This document shows, piece after piece, positions 1 to 13,200 of a stretch of DNA of 64,000 bases. The stretch is from NCBI GenBank assembly GCA_003342815.1, contig PTEX01000020.1, forward strand, positions 5,630,791 through 5,694,790. The letters are read 5' to 3'. Below the pieces are notes generated by a model. That model did no database searches, had not been told where the DNA came from, and was given only the letters and a program-made list of their open reading frames with translations. The translations under genes were made by a program, and so were the position numbers. The stretch comes from Eudromia elegans (taxonomy: Eukaryota > Chordata > Aves > Tinamiformes > Tinamidae). Positions within the stretch are counted from its first letter, which is position 1. Every line of letters starts with the position of its first letter.

Positions 1-309
1 TCTTCTAAAGTAACCGTTGTCTTCAGAGTCTAGGACCTTAGTGTCTGACCATTCCCCTGTTAAGTTGTTTTGGTACTGCTTGGATTATATAAGTCTTCAG
101 AATGAGAAATGGAGGAGACATAAACCACAGTCATGTAGTGAATAAAGGACTATTAAGCTATCATTTCATCCAAGAGACTCATATTTATAAGAAAAATGTG
201 CTCTGGCTAAGGCATTCCTAGAATCTCAGTTTTGTTTCTGAAAACATTGGAGGAAATCTCCTTGTGAGCCCTAAAATGAATCTGAATACACAGAGAGGTG
301 TATGTTTGC
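1..309. other. Intergenic, nothing recognised
   Basis: AT-rich unique sequence without a supportable gene, repeat family or RNA. It ends at the first CR1 fragment. Confidence 0.6.
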
Positions 310-468
310 CCAGAGACGTGATGGAATCTCCTTATCTGGAGATCTTCCAAACCCGCTTGGACACCACCCTGTGCCACGTGCTCTAGGAGACCCTGCGTGT
401 GCAGGGGGGTTGGACTAGATCATCTCTAGAGGTCCCTTCCAACCTTAAGCATTCTGTGATTCTATGAT
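310..468 (+). mobile_element. CR1 LINE 3' fragment
   Basis: The sequence matches the bird CR1 3' untranslated end: 'ggaatctcc...ctggagatcttcc', 'acaccaccctgtgcc', 'ggggggttggactagat', 'ctctagaggtcccttcc', then ATTCTGTGATTCTATGAT at the 3' terminus (451-468). It is 5'-truncated, as is usual for CR1. CR1 ends in short 8-bp repeats and not in poly(A), which fits. Confidence 0.95.
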
Positions 469-1815
469 ATAAATTTGGGAGGCTGCATGTAGGGGAAAAA
501 GGGAAAGGTGATCTAAAGTTCACCCTACAGCATATAGGAGACACAAGAAAGGTCATCTAAAGGTCACCCCACAGCAATGTGGGAGTAACTGGGGTCCTGC
601 CCTCCTTGTACGGGGCTTGTGGATTGCGGTCTTCGGCTCACCATCCCAGAGACCCCAGCTCCTCACTGCTCCCACATATAAAGGTGCTGCTCACAGCAGG
701 AATTGAATTACCTGAAAAATGTGAAAACTTACAGAGAAAATTCATTGCATTTCAAGCTGGACAGTAAGGTTCAAAACCACAAAACACAAAACTATCAATG
801 CAATTTACAGCTCATTCAGTTTCCATGCAGTCCACCTTACATTTCAGTGGAAAAGAAATGTCTAGCGCATGCTAGAATTTTGCATTCCACAGTTTTCCAT
901 GCCTTGAAGAAATCTTACAGGTTGCTTGTATTTAGATGTACGAGGACAGATTTCCATTTAGAAACACCATTAAAAAAAAATTGAAGAAAATTGAGCAGAT
1001 TTTCTTAAGGGAAAGAACAACTTTCATTCAGTCTTTTCCAAGGGCACAGCTTCCCATTTCTTAACCCATTTGCTGTTTCCATCAGTTCCCAATCAATCAG
1101 CTTGGCCAGTTTTACTGTGTCTTGCCAGTTTGCCAGCAGAGCTATAATGCTTGTTCAGATTAACCTGCCTATTTGCAAATAACATTTTCTGTTGTATAGT
1201 TGGTATATTTTAAATATGTGCATTCCATCTGAAAACAGAATCCCAGGGATTTGAAGTCATACTATGAATCATTCTGCACAACTTAAGGGAAGTTTTGCCT
1301 GCTCTGCCTTTGCTGTATTTCAGTACATTCTAGGAGGGTATTGAGGAACACAACTAGTTCCTGTAATCACTTTGTTCTTTGAAGAATGTCACTGAGGCTG
1401 ATCAACAAAAAAAATTATTCACAAGTTCCTTAATTCCTCAACCAGCAGAAGGGAAAAAAAGAAGGAAAAGATGGTCATTTGCTGGTAATTTGTGGGAGCC
1501 CGTGAGTTTCATGGTCAAAACCCTTTCATAGATCTTTTTGGTGAGTTTGAAGAACAATTCCTATAGTGCAGCAGAACAGATTATGCGGTTTCTCCTAAAA
1601 TGCAGCACATCTTTCTTCCATCTCCTTAACTTGTGAGGGTGTTCTGCAGAGGTCACGCTACAGTGTACAGCTCCAAAGAGCTCCAAGCTTAACTCCACAG
1701 GATGAATGGGGTAGCACTCAAGTACACATATTATTCTGATGTATCCTGCCGTCCAAGGGTGAGTTTGACATCACAGACCTGAGCGAGCCAAGAAAATTCC
1801 TGAAAGGCTTAGATC

Positions 1816-1853
1816 CAAAATGTGTATTGAATCACAAAATGTGTATTGAATCA
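1816..1853. repeat. 19-bp tandem duplication
   Basis: The unit CAAAATGTGTATTGAATCA occurs twice head to tail without mismatch, so the duplication is recent. Confidence 0.95.
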
Positions 1854-4028
1854 CCACCCATTTCCCATTCTGTGGGATGTGAACTGCACATCACAGTGTA
1901 GTTAGAGTGAGGCCGTGATCTTTCCATGTGATACAGTTCTCATCAGGAAATGCACCAAGATTTGTCAAGTTAGTGTTATGGAGAAGGTCAAATTGTCAGT
2001 TTGTACACGTTTCAAACAGGTCAATTTTTATTCTAGCTTAAATGGCATGGAGAAGTGATAGTCACTCACTGAAATATTAGTTCAGGCAAGAGAAGACTTT
2101 ATATACTATACGCTTCTATTTACCATAGAAGAATTAAAAAAATCCCGATTAAGTAACCTGGCTATGAAGGTTGTCTAGTCTTCTGCATGAATGCAAGAGT
2201 ATAAAACGATAGAAGGAACATAAGGTCTGTCCTTACATACATACCCAGCACAGCTGAGCCAACGGGAGTGGGACATTCATCTCCCTCCTCTCTGTCTGGA
2301 CCAGAACTTTAACGGTTTCCATACTGGTGCAGAGAGATAGACAGGGAGGAAGTGGAGAATAATGATTTTTTTTTTTTAAGCTTGAATTATTGATCCTTAA
2401 GTTGACTTAATTCTTTCCATTTCTGGAACGGAGACTAGTAAACTACATCATTCTGATGGGGAAAGAAGAAACTGGTTTCCTAAGACCTCAGTAAATTTAA
2501 ATTAGGAAGTAGAGATTCCTTTTTTTTTTCTTTTTTTTTTCTTCTCCTTTGAGACATCTGTGTCTCAGAACATTGTAGCTGTACAAAAAAAATGAGAATT
2601 TGAGCAAAAAGAGCTTCAAGGCTTTGTAATTTGCTAGGGAACTTTGGTAATGCCCCTAAGGTACCCAGTAGTTCCTGGAGTGAGAGCGAACTTAGAGATA
2701 CTACATAAAGCCTAGAAAATCACTCCACAATAGTTAGCAAGAAAGATTTCTCTCTGAATGTCTGTGGCTGTTTGTGGCACTGGTAGCTGCAGTTGTATCT
2801 TGGGAACTCTTTCAGAGAATTGAAGCCAGATGTGATTTCCAAGGCCCTCAGCAGAGAGAGCAGGAGCAACAGATTTTTGTGCTGTCCATGGCTTTGCACT
2901 GAGTAAATGAGCACACAGAGTGCAGCTGCTCAGCTGTCCATTGAAGAAAGCAATTTTTCTGCCTGAGGATCATTGGCAGTAGCAAAGCCTAAAAAAAGAC
3001 CATTTTAATTGTCAGTTCTGTAAACTGTTTGTTTCAAATGGAGCACCACAGTTGTTAGGCAGCAGCACTGCTCACTTTCCCAGTTTATAGACCATTTCTA
3101 GCCCAGGGAACTCTGCACAGATGCCAGTCCCACAGTGCAGACATTTCTCATAGATTCTCAGCTTCTAAGCCATCAATCTTGTTTTAATTCAATCTGCCTT
3201 TTTTTTTTTTTTTTCCTTAAAAAAAAGTAGTGGAATGTAATTATCGATCTCATACATTTTAGAACAAATGCTGCTATTCTTAAAGTATAAGGTTAACAGA
3301 ATTACTGTTATAAACACCGAATGAATGTCTTGGTGACTATTAAAAAGAGATTTTCCAGGCTTAGCTGTGTTTTTCATTTGTTAACAGTGAAGCACTGAAC
3401 TTCCATATTCTTTAAATATCCTCATTTGATGAGCAAAAAAATCTTCTGACAAAGAGTTACTTTTACGAATATACACTCTTCTGCTGCAAGTGTTTAGCTG
3501 CAATAAAGTTTAGTCCGTTTTTTTTGCATAAGTTCTAGTTTGACCTAAGACATTCTTAAAGACAGAAACTACTTGTGGGAATGAACATTGCAATCAGTAA
3601 TATCAAGGGTGAGTGCTGCTTTCATAGATGATTAGAAACTGTTTCCAACAGCTAATACTTGCTCTTACCTTGTCTACGGTTTCTAACAGCACAATTCTGA
3701 AGAAATCAGGCCTGTTTGTGACCAAATGATCAAGTAACGTGACAACTCCACAGCCAACTTTCTGGGATTCAGCACCAGAGATGTATTTATTGCTATAACT
3801 ATTTATAACTAGATTTCTAATACTCAGAGGAAAGCAGGAAAACAGTTCATCCCACGGCTGAACTGGCCTGTAAAGACTGGAAGAAAAGCACATCATCTTT
3901 TCTGACACCTGCAGAAGTTAAACAGTGCAATCCTTGAAATGGGAGATATGAAACTCCTTAGAGCTTACATGTGAGCACTAGGGATGATCTGTGGTAGAAA
4001 AAGATTTTTTGCTTTTTTTTTCTTTGCC

Positions 4029-4092
4029 TTTTTTTTTTTTTTTTTTTTTTGGTTTGAATAAAAATGATCCTCAGGGGGGGAAAAAAAAAAAA
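4029..4092. repeat. Homopolymer cluster T22 ... G7A12
   Basis: A run of 22 T at 4029-4050 is followed 23 nt later by seven G and twelve A. It behaves as simple sequence and gives spurious F-, G- and K-rich frames. Confidence 0.9.
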
Positions 4093-7000
4093 GGAAAATA
4101 TTTTCAAAGAAACAAATCCATTTTCTCCTTCATCCTGAAATATCTTTACTTTATAAGCTGCTCTTACATTCCTATGGCGTGTACTGTCTTGCAGAGAAAT
4201 TAACCAGTCTGTGCAGAGTTTCAAGACTCAAGAATAGGTGATAGAATCTGTAACTCCTCATAACTTAGCTATATATATCTCTATACATTGCTTCAGGCTA
4301 TTCCTAGTCCTCCATCAAAGTGAGAACAATTGTCTTTTTTTCTTTTTCTTTTTTTTTTTTCTGGACAGTGCTCTTTGAAGAGTATTTATTGGTATTCATC
4401 TATTCATATCTCATTTTGGCTCTTGTCACAGCCTATATAGTCCTGTATCCTCTCTATCTGCTGTCTCCTACTGTCTTGAAGATGTTTCATTTTCACAGCA
4501 TTTGAATTCCTTTTTTAGAAATGTACCTGATTCAATAATTGTTCATTTCAGATAGTCTAAATTTAAAGGAGAATCGTGACTGGAATTTCGGATCAATTGC
4601 ACTTTCCTACTTACACAGAGTCATAAAGCAAAATGAAAGCATGATTCAGACACCCATGAACTCAGAGTTTTTGAAAACTAAAGCAAGGTAAGCTCAGATT
4701 CTGGTATTCCCCTTTTCCATTTCCCTTGCACAGATACATGTATGTATATAGGAGGGAGGCATTTCAGGAGAACTAGAGGATGAACAACTACCTCTTCTTT
4801 CTAAATATATTGAAGAATCTGTTTGATTCACACCTTACCTTGTCAAGTGATGGCAATACTAGAAAATCTTTGTTAACTCTGTTTCTTACATCATCATTTT
4901 GACAATGAGAGGTTGAAAACAGCCCTGACTAAAACACTTGGGAAGGATGAGCTCATGAGCTTTATGGCATCCTGCTCATGCCAGAGTTAGTCACTCCTCC
5001 TGAAGAGCATCCTCCTCCTGCCATTCACTCGTCCTGAAGTGTTACCAACCAGTGAAATTGGTTTATGTTGGATAAATTCACAATCAAAACATCATGCTGG
5101 TCTGATTTGCAGCCACCTGAGGCTCATGCTAACAGGGCCCTTTGGACTTTTTGATATCAGATCTTCCCTGGAAGTGACTTTAGAAGATTTCCCTAGAACG
5201 GGATGCTGCAGCTTTATTGCCTTCATCCTCACAGGTCCTATGTCAGATGTTAAATCACATTAACTGCTGACTGGATCATTATTTGATAATCAAGAAGAAA
5301 GACACTAGAGACAGCGAATGCACATCTTTAGAGTGACATTTCTGTCAGATGCTTTGGAGATGTCCTTTTGATACATGTCTTTTCATCCTGATTTTTAGCT
5401 GTCTATACCAATCTATAGCAATTCAAAGTAGGCATTGCTGCTGTTTTAAGTCTGTCATTTTGAGCAGTAGATGGCTAAATTCAGATACATCTTTGCAACA
5501 GATTTCAGTGACTAAATCTTCAAATCCCAAGGGCAAACTTTAGCCCGTTTGGTCTTGTAAGAATTTGCTACAAAAGAAAAACAACACACAAGGCAGAGAA
5601 AAAATAAACTGCTTGACAGAACGAAGTCCATTAAGTGTTATTAGTTTCTTTAAATTACGTTTTGATAGTCAATACTTGCTAGTGCTGCAGTAATGCAATA
5701 TTTACTATGTCTTATCTATTAACTTTTCAAGTTCATAAACTCTTCTACAGAGTATTTTTGCATCCTGTAAAGCAGCACATACACAATCAAGCATTAGAAC
5801 AGGTTGAAGAAACAGCCTAGCTCATATAGAAACAAAAGAGAAGAATGTCATGACAGAATGTCACCTTTGTAGTACAGAAAGACATCAAATATAAGTCAAA
5901 ACATTGCACAGATAAATTGAAGTCACTGTTCCAGGGAAATGGAATCATTATTTCTGGTAACCATTTCTAAATGCTTTAGCTGCTTCAGAATGAGCATGCC
6001 CAAATAGAAGCTATTTCAGATTGATGAGAAACTAGAGTTCTTCATGGGGTGCGTAAGCCAGATTACATACCTGAAGCATGCAGAGAAGAAGCAAGGATAG
6101 TGAAGATGAATGTCAAACAAGTGAGAAAAGAAACAAATTAACATCTGTCTCACTAGAAGAGCAAAAACAAGTTAAAATTTGGAATCACCTTTTTAGCAAT
6201 ATTCCTATATGTAGGTTTAAAAGATCTGCTCAACAAGTAATAAATGAGAATTAGAATAAACAAGGAAATATACCCTTTTATTTCTGTTAACGTGATGGAA
6301 AGTGCTTCTTTTGCCCTGGATTTTTTACTGTTTCCACTGATTTGGTTCAGGTAGAGTAGGCAATTTTGATCTTTGCATACTCTTACTAGACTGATTGGAT
6401 TTTAAAGCCATAATCAGAAGGAAAAGAGCTATTTCACAGACAGCTTTGCTGGTATATTAGCATCGTATTTATGCACACTCACTCTCTCTCTCAGAAGTCC
6501 AATTACTACTTTCATGTCACCCTAGGACGTAAACCCTGACCTCTTAAAGTTTGAACTATTGATCTTTCAGATTATCAAAAAGGTTTGTGCTCCATATTAT
6601 AATTAAAAAAGGACAAAAGAGAAGGTTCAATTTTCAAATCTAGAAGAACTGAAGCCTAGCATGTTGAATACTTGTTAATTGAGCTATTTTGTTAATTCAG
6701 GACCCTAAAAGAGTTACTTAAGGAAACTGATCTAGAATTGATGTGCAAATCTAATTTTCTAATCACAAATCCAAACAAAATTCCATTCTGTCTTCTTTAT
6801 TGGTAAATATTGGTTTGCTGCGTAATTTCTAAATTATTGTATCCTCATTCAAAAAATATTTAGTCCTAATATTTTAGTTCAAATAATACTTAAATATCAG
6901 ACTCCTGTTGATGTACTATTTTCAGGCACAAGCAGATGAACAAGTCAGCAAGCCATGGAAAACAGAAGTTCAAAACTCTTAAAGTTTTAAAAATTTTCTA

Positions 7001-7301
7001 CCTCAGCTGTTCAGCAAGTTTGATATCACAAGAAAGAAAAATAGGATGAATCTGGCAGCAGCTGACTTGGTGAATTAGATGGAGGTTTGTCCAATGTGTC
7101 TTTTAAGTAGCAGCAGCTGTTGATTTGAAGTAAATATTATTCTCTCCTTTGCAGCAACCGAGGGTGTGGAAACCTCTGCCAAATTGACTGGGAAGAGCGG
7201 GTGAGAAGGGAAAGGCAGGACCCTCCCAGGGCATAACTCTAACTGAGGGAAATACTTGTTACTCTGACTGACACTAAGTGACACTATGCTTTTCTTTAAC
7301 C

Positions 7302-7325
7302 AAAAAAAAAAAAAAAAAAAAAAAA
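7302..7325. repeat. A24 homopolymer
   Basis: Uninterrupted adenines. No target-site duplication or retrogene body was recognised next to it. Confidence 0.95.
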
Positions 7326-10141
7326 GTACAAGAAATTTTAACTGAGTGATAAAAGAACCTATGAAACTTTATGTGCTGTTTATGTTCTGATTGCTCAAGC
7401 AGCTTGCTAATTGAAATGGCCGTGCAAGACATATTTAAGGAGCATGGGAGGGAAAAACAAAGAATGAGATTTAGTCCTAAATAAAAATTCCAGTCTTGAA
7501 CTTTGCTCATTAGGATCCTTAACATTAGGAAACCATCTAGTTGCCATTTATAATTTAATTATGGCTTGTTACCTATTTTTTTTTAAGAGTATTGCCTTTT
7601 GGTTTAAATACTTCCTTTAGTTCTTGGTTTCCTCAGTGTAGAAAATCAGTTGTTGTAAAATAAATTTCTAGGTTATCTCATATACTCTGCCTTAACAAAT
7701 GTCCATTACATTGTCTTCATTTTCATTTCACCTTCATGAGTTCAATTACACTTTCCTTAAAAATCTCACTCCTTTTTCATCCTGTAGAGATTACACTAAT
7801 GGTATCATAATTGTCCTGGTCATTTTCTTCCCTTCTAAAATATAAGCACTGTGTTTTCTATTGTTGAAGTGATACGGTACTAACCACAGTTTTGTTAGAC
7901 ATTCTTGTTCTGAGACCCACAACTAAATTTTTTGCTAATCACAGAACTTTGTGGGGGTGAAGTTTTACAAGCCCCTCCTGTCTGCTAAACTATTCTTCAC
8001 CTCTGATATTGGGTATAGAGATTATATTCCTGGGAAAGAGTCTTGGAAGAACCTGTTACAGATCAAAGCCATGACGATAACAAGGAGCCGTCTGTTCCAG
8101 CAGGAAGTGATGAGGCAGGTCCAAGGTCAGGAAATGCAGAACTCAGGTCAGGGTCAGGCTTGGCTCCATGAAGCTCAGGGCAAGACGCCAGCCTGGCAGC
8201 AGCATAATTTAAGCAAAGAGCAAGGGCAAGAGTCTGGGCTTGAAGGAAGGAAGGGCATGTCCTCACTGAAGCTTCTCTGGGCTGTGAAACTACATTACCA
8301 AGGCTGGCTGTGAGCCCAGGCAGCCCAGCACCCAGGAGCAACAGGAATATGTTTGTGTACCTGACACGGACATACTTAGCACTGGAAAAGTTTAAAAGGA
8401 CTTGAGAAAACCTAGCGGGTCCTTGACTTTCAAAACTTCTTTTCGTGTATCTACTCATTATAGCAGAAGATTTTTGTGTTCCCTTTCTCCCCTTAGTGTA
8501 AATGACAAAGTACGCTATCGCCAAACTTGTGAATGTTCATTTGTTTTCCTGTCAGTCTCATGCTATTGTCCCACACCTAATGTCTTTTGGGAAGTAGAAT
8601 ATTTAACCATTAGAGTATATTGCATTGCCTATATCTTCTTTTTTTCAGAGGAGTCTACAAGTTCACTATTAAATGGTGTATTTCAACTATATATTTATAG
8701 ACTGCAAAAGGAAAACTCTGAACAGTTCTCAACTAAACATACTTTATGTGCAAAAGTCTACCACTTTCTTGTCCTAAATCTAGAAAGGTCTGAAATAACC
8801 TTGAATCTGTTCTTTGGGATTTGTTTAATCATTTGCTAATGAAATCGACACTTTGAACGTTGGCAACTGTGATCTAAGCTACATCGGAGTGTCCCTCATG
8901 CTTTGCTCACCTGTCTGCCATTAACTGAAAAGCACACAGAGACTGTATTTAACCAAATTAGCAGAATAAAGTAAGCCTTTATCACACTGTTTTCTCCAGA
9001 ATTGTCTTGTTGTATTTCAAAATTACCCTGCTGCCATTATCTTTTAGTAACTTCTTATCTGCTACTTGTGTTTTCTGAAGAGAATTTGACTCAGTTACAG
9101 ATTAGAAGTAGGAAGCAAGAACTCTTCTATAACGAAACTTTGATTTTGTCAGAAATCCTTCTTCTAAACATGGGAGCCCTGTGTAGAAAAATAGGGTTGG
9201 TAGTTAAAAAACAAATAATAATAATAAAGGCACAAAATATCATTTAAAACTTTTCTTTTTAAATGATGCAGTTTTTAAAATAATATATTGGGACTCTGGA
9301 AATCACAATAAGCAAAAACTGTAAAGATATTGTTTATGTTTGCTGATTTACTTCTTGGAAGTGCTGTTATTTTAATCAATGCTTTGATTCTCTTGAGACT
9401 CTAATTTGCCTGTAGATACTTAAGATAAACTGTTGTGGGTTCCTAAAGAATAAGGTTGTAATGTCTGCAATACAGGCTTTGATTTACCATCTCTTTTTAT
9501 CTATTACAATTAAGTAATAGGTATTTCATGTCAACCACTTGTTTTTTTCTAAGTAATTGATTGATTTGGAACTGAATATGAGGTGTCAGCACTTAGTTCC
9601 TACTTTATTTTTAATTATTATCTTCTGGTTTTGCCAGATTGTCATCTGAATATTGCTGATTATTTACCCTGAATAACTACCATCACTAATAACTACCCTT
9701 CTTTCCAAACATATATATCTTCTGACATTCCGCCTTCCACATTTTGGTTTTGCAAGCAACTTTTTCCATGTATTTTGCTATCCTTTTATTATTCTGTTGC
9801 TTAAATTTATTTTCCTTTCTGCTTCTTTGTCTTGTTGCTTCATCTTTCATTATCTATTCCCACTGTCAGTCTTTTTTTTTAATCCACTGACAGATTATAA
9901 ACATTTCCATCTTATTTTTCCCTTACTGTTGTTGACATGCCCAAGCGTATTTCTAACAAACCATTTCCATGTGCTGTGTACCAGAAGTGTGTTTTGGTAG
10001 TTGATGATAAAACCCTCCACTTGCTCTCTCCAACCATCTCCTTTGAATTCTGCAGTCTCAACTGGCTCATCTACCTCACTAACAAAATTCATGGAATATT
10101 TCTACCTCTTCTGGATCTCTCTCTTACAAAGTACTCGCATG

Positions 10142-10281
10142 TTCAAAACCCACTTGGACACCACCCTGTGCCACGTGCTCTAGGAGACCCTGCATGTGCA
10201 GGAGGGTTGGACTAGATGACCTCTAGAGGTCCCTTCCAACCTTAATGCTTCGATGCTTCTATCATTCTATCATTCTATGAT
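10142..10281 (+). mobile_element. CR1 LINE 3' fragment
   Basis: This is the same CR1 subfamily as the copy near base 310: 'ttggacaccaccctgtgcca', 'ggagggttggactagatgac', 'ctctagaggtcccttccaac', with an expanded tail of imperfect TTCTATCATTCTAT-type repeats up to about 10281. It is 5'-truncated and carries no coding part. The close likeness to the first copy suggests both belong to one wave of insertion. Confidence 0.95.
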
Positions 10282-13200
10282 CTTTTCTTTCAAAGGATAA
10301 GTTTTGTCTACCTTCTTGTCTGTTCCTGATTTTTTTTTCCAAGTCTTAGCCCTCTAACCCTGTCTTTTTCCCTTTTTTTTCTGTCCTGTGCCCTCTCTAA
10401 CCCAAGGCCAATTAAAAAAGTATTCTGTCTGTGAGCAATTGGACACCACTTCTCTTGACCATCTGTAAACTGCATAGGCCTTTGTGCATAAGTATTTCTA
10501 CTTAATTCAAAATCACCTTTATTGTCTGCGCCTTCTGGGCTGTCTCTCCAGTACCTGTTCTGTCTCACTGCTAAGTTCATTTCCTGTCAACTCATGAACG
10601 TGTTTTCAACCATGATTTCAGCAGTCATTAGAGTAGCTATTCCAAATTCTGTGCTGCTCTCAGCTTTGTAGGGCCTTTCCCTGAGAACCTTTGCTCTGCC
10701 ATCCAAATTCAGTGCAGAGTGTGTTTTACTTCCCTTGCTGTTTGCTGGACAGAAAAAAATAGTAAATGATGCAACAATTTTTTTCAGACATCAGCATGAA
10801 TCTTTTTTATGCTACCAACTCGTGCGACGTGCTGTTAAGCAACCTGTAGATATAGGTCCAGTTCAAAAAAGTATCTTTACCAGCAAATTTTCCCTCTTCC
10901 CTACAAGTTTGTCATTCTTTCCCATGGAAAATAAAGTTCCCTAATCATGTCTCATTTTCAGTACCTCCTTATCTTCCTTTTCCTCCTATGAATATTCACA
11001 GTCTCAAAACACTGTTTTACTCCCTTCATGAGGAGGGTAAAAGGGCAAAATTGAGACAATTGTAAGTGGACCTAAGCAAATACAGAAAGAGTTATCCATC
11101 TTTTTCAACCCTGACCAATACTCCAGTTATCCCTTTCTACTTAAGCCTCTTACCTCCTTGGCCTGTTAAACTTGCATGTTTGTAGGTCTATGCTTTAATA
11201 TGCTCCTTTTCTGACAACAGTATGATATATATTGAATTCAGCATTACAAAATGTAATTCATGGGTTGCTATAGTTTATTAGTTCAAGGAAAAGTCAAATG
11301 ATTTCTCAGCTTTCCTGTGCTGTCAGGACAAAAGGAAGTGGAATTTAAATTATGTTAATGTTCGGGTTAGAAACTTAAGTTGTTCTTTAAGTACTCTTTC
11401 AAAAGTTTTTTCTTTTTGATTCTTGACCACATGGTATACACCCAAAGACAGTAAAACGTTTTTTTCCTGTGAGTATGTATGTATGGTTGACAATAAAAAT
11501 CTTTATAAATCCCTAAGAAGACTTTTATAGAGGAGCTAGTGGACACTTTTCTTGTTTGTAGTAATATCACATTACATTTGACATTTTGAGAATAAACTTT
11601 GTCACTGGTTAGCAGTTTATGGCAGGAAGTTAGTGTCATGAGATTTGGTTACAATAATAACATGGGGATTAAAAAAAAAGGCCAAAACTGAAATGACAGT
11701 ACAAAATTGCTAATTGTAATGTTAACTGAAGTGCAACAATGAATTTCCATTGTACTACTCTAGCTATAACTGTAACATTAACACAGTATTAAATTTTAGT
11801 CTTGTTTTTATTTGAACTATTCATTGTTTTTATTTATCCAACACAGCACAGAGGCATATGGCAAAATAAAATTATTACTGCCCATAAGCATTTCTTCACA
11901 TTCTTTTAAGTCAGGAAATTTTAAATCGATTTGCCTCAGACTGAAAAGCAAATTGCACACTTCAGCCAGCCCCTACCTGTGATTAATTTTAAAAGATTGT
12001 TTTAATTGACAAAATACAATGTTGTGAAACAAATTATTGTGATGCCTGGTAGTGGCAAAATATTTTGCTGCCAGTCTTTTAATATAATTAACATATTTTC
12101 TTTTAAAGAAAAATAAAATATATCTATTCATGGCCAGATGCCAAACAAGGAACATTCTTTTCACCAAAAGTTAGAATTTTGGAAACATTTTCAGCAAATA
12201 AACTACTCTTCAAGCTAAAACCAGACACTTGGTCTTAACTATACATACTTGCTTGCTTCTTTAAGCAGTCCTGAGGACCAAGGAAGGTTTTAGAATGTAT
12301 TTAACTGTCTCTGCACATTAATTCACTTCTGGCAGGATTATTTTGAACACTTAAAACCTCTAAGAAATTTCAGTAGTCTCATTTATTATCACATGGTGCC
12401 ATTCTTATTCCCCTTCCTTACTCCCTCAAGACAAAAAAAAAGCTTTCTGACAGTTAAGGACAGAGGTGCTCAATCTTGGACTACAAAAATCCCTGATGTT
12501 TGCAAATCCAGAACGGTTAAAAATGGGTGAAATTCAACAAATGATGAGCAGCATCTCCTCTCCACCTCCTCTTTGTAATGGCACGAAGCACTTATTTTCA
12601 TTTTTAGTTGCCTCCCTGTAGTCCTCAAAATTGACATTTCAACATTATCACTTAATGGAAAGATAATTTTCTTCAATTTAAGTCTGAATGCTATTTTCCT
12701 GTTCCTCTGTCGATTATACAAGCAATGTTATGGCAAAAAGGCAGCCTGCGAGTGTAACAGTTACAAGCAAATGATAGAAGGCTTCTCCTGAATATGTGTG
12801 CTAAGCTTTAAAATCTTTCTTTCAGGAAACGTTGGGTTCAAAAATGTTTGGGGATTTTGCAAAGTGTTTGTCTCAAAATAAATTGGACGAAACTGCCTGA
12901 AAACTCTCTCAGAACATCTTTTCTATGAAAATTTCTATGAAGACAACTCTCACTTCACTGATTTTTCCTGTAACGCTTTTACTATGTACCTTTCCATACC
13001 CTCTCCTTTGTTCTCCCTCCCTTTCCTTCTTTTAGTCAGAAGCAATAACTTTTATGGCACGTGTATATCCCTCAAAAAAAGCTAAATGAATTTCTAAGAA
13101 CTCTGTAGAACACCTGAAATGCTGAACACCTGTTTCAATTCATGTCAGAAGCGACATTGCCTGTCTAAAAAGACAGTAAATGCTTCATCATAGACAAAAA

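Larger units (their letters stand above)
469..10141. other. Gene desert, left part
   Basis: No gene was recognised. The block holds a 19-bp tandem duplication (1816-1853), a T22 run (4029-4050), a G7A12 tract (4074-4092), an A24 run (7302-7325) and a relatively GC-rich patch with repeated GGTCAGG motifs (about 8090-8340). The open frames here, including a 153-codon minus-strand frame at 8063-8524 and a 145-codon plus-strand frame at 8402-8839, show no domain, no splice context and low-complexity composition. I treat them as chance. Confidence 0.6.

Noticed and set aside
8063..8524. 153-codon minus-strand open frame, the longest in the window
   Set aside because: No domain, signal peptide logic, splice sites or conserved motif; it overlaps a GC-rich repetitive patch and a plus-strand frame of similar length.
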